Assembly (NCBI GenBank): GCA_029865405.1
Contig: JAOUGZ010000108.1
Span: 1-7,892, forward strand
Length of the DNA stretch: 7,892 bases
DNA from: Betaproteobacteria bacterium
GTDB lineage: Bacteria > Pseudomonadota > Gammaproteobacteria > Burkholderiales > SG8-39
Direction: 5' to 3'
A model generated the notes under the pieces. That model saw only the letters and a program-made list of their open reading frames with translations, had not been told where the DNA came from and searched no databases. Below are positions 7,751 through 7,892 of the stretch, piece by piece (positions within the stretch are counted from its first letter, which is position 1; each line of letters opens with the position of its first letter). The position numbers and the translations under genes were made by a program.

Positions 7751-7892
7751 ATGCCCAGGAAGAAGCTCAAACCGTTCTGGGAGCGCGCCTACAAAGGGCA
7801 CGTGTACTGGCTCGGCAAGCAGAAGCTGGGAAAGGTGACGCTCGCCGCGCAGGGCCGCTATACCTGGGAAGCCGCCGGCAAGGCGGGCGCGG
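7751..7892 (+). CDS. Hypothetical protein, N-terminal part (partial)
   Basis: An ATG 56 bases after the parE stop opens 47 codons that run off the window. The start MPRKKLKPFWERAYKGH is very basic and aromatic, followed by VYWLGKQKLGKVTL and RYTWEAAGKAGA. The pattern of Lys/Arg with Trp, Tyr and repeated 'Leu-Gly-Lys' suggests a small soluble beta-rich or nucleic-acid-associated protein, but I do not assign a domain. Codon use matches neighbouring genes (third positions mostly G or C), which supports real coding. No Shine-Dalgarno is clear; the REP-like element ends 11 bases before its ATG and may have displaced the original leader. I recall similar short hypothetical proteins beside parE/parC in betaproteobacteria, with low certainty. 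Confidence 0.6.
   Translation, partial: MPRKKLKPFWERAYKGHVYWLGKQKLGKVTLAAQGRYTWEAAGKAGA

Overview
The window is GC-rich DNA, densely packed with genes. It is most likely chromosomal DNA of a betaproteobacterium (Burkholderiales-like). This is inferred from the strong G/C bias at third codon positions, a proteobacterial MnmC-type tRNA modification enzyme, a ParE-type topoisomerase IV subunit, and a small conserved-looking ORF just after parE. No ribosomal RNA gene or other firm taxonomic marker is present, so placement below the phylum is tentative. No gene-free stretch exceeds about 80 bases.

Left edge (1-560): the 5' part of mnmC runs leftward off the window. It is divergent from mmsA, with only 50 bases between the two start codons.

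Metabolic block (561-5700): three genes on the + strand form a tight likely operon. They are a CoA-acylating (methyl)malonate-semialdehyde dehydrogenase (mmsA), a short-chain dehydrogenase/reductase and a D-glutamate cyclase / DUF1445 family protein, separated by 4 and 10 bases. They meet an SMP-30/gluconolactonase-type lactonase convergently on the - strand, with 3 bases between the two stop codons. The lactonase is divergent from an enolase-superfamily enzyme of the muconate-lactonizing type. Together the predicted activities are lactone opening, enolate chemistry, alcohol oxidation, a possible hydro-lyase/cyclase step, and conversion of a semialdehyde to an acyl-CoA. They read like a catabolic module for an unidentified (possibly cyclic or acid-sugar-like) substrate. 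No transporter, regulator or diagnostic enzyme in the window fixes that substrate.

Right part (5730-7892): parE (topoisomerase IV subunit B) is complete and followed by the start of a small unknown gene that runs off the window. Two palindromic structures frame parE. A nested inverted repeat lies between the enolase-family stop and the parE start. A GGGACTGTCCC-containing, REP-like hairpin begins on the last base of the parE stop codon.

I see no CRISPR array, tRNA/rRNA gene, phage or insertion sequence, and nothing that amounts to a clear new defence or mobile system. The points most worth a second look are the REP-like palindrome, the nested palindrome over the parE leader, and the unassigned catabolic gene set.
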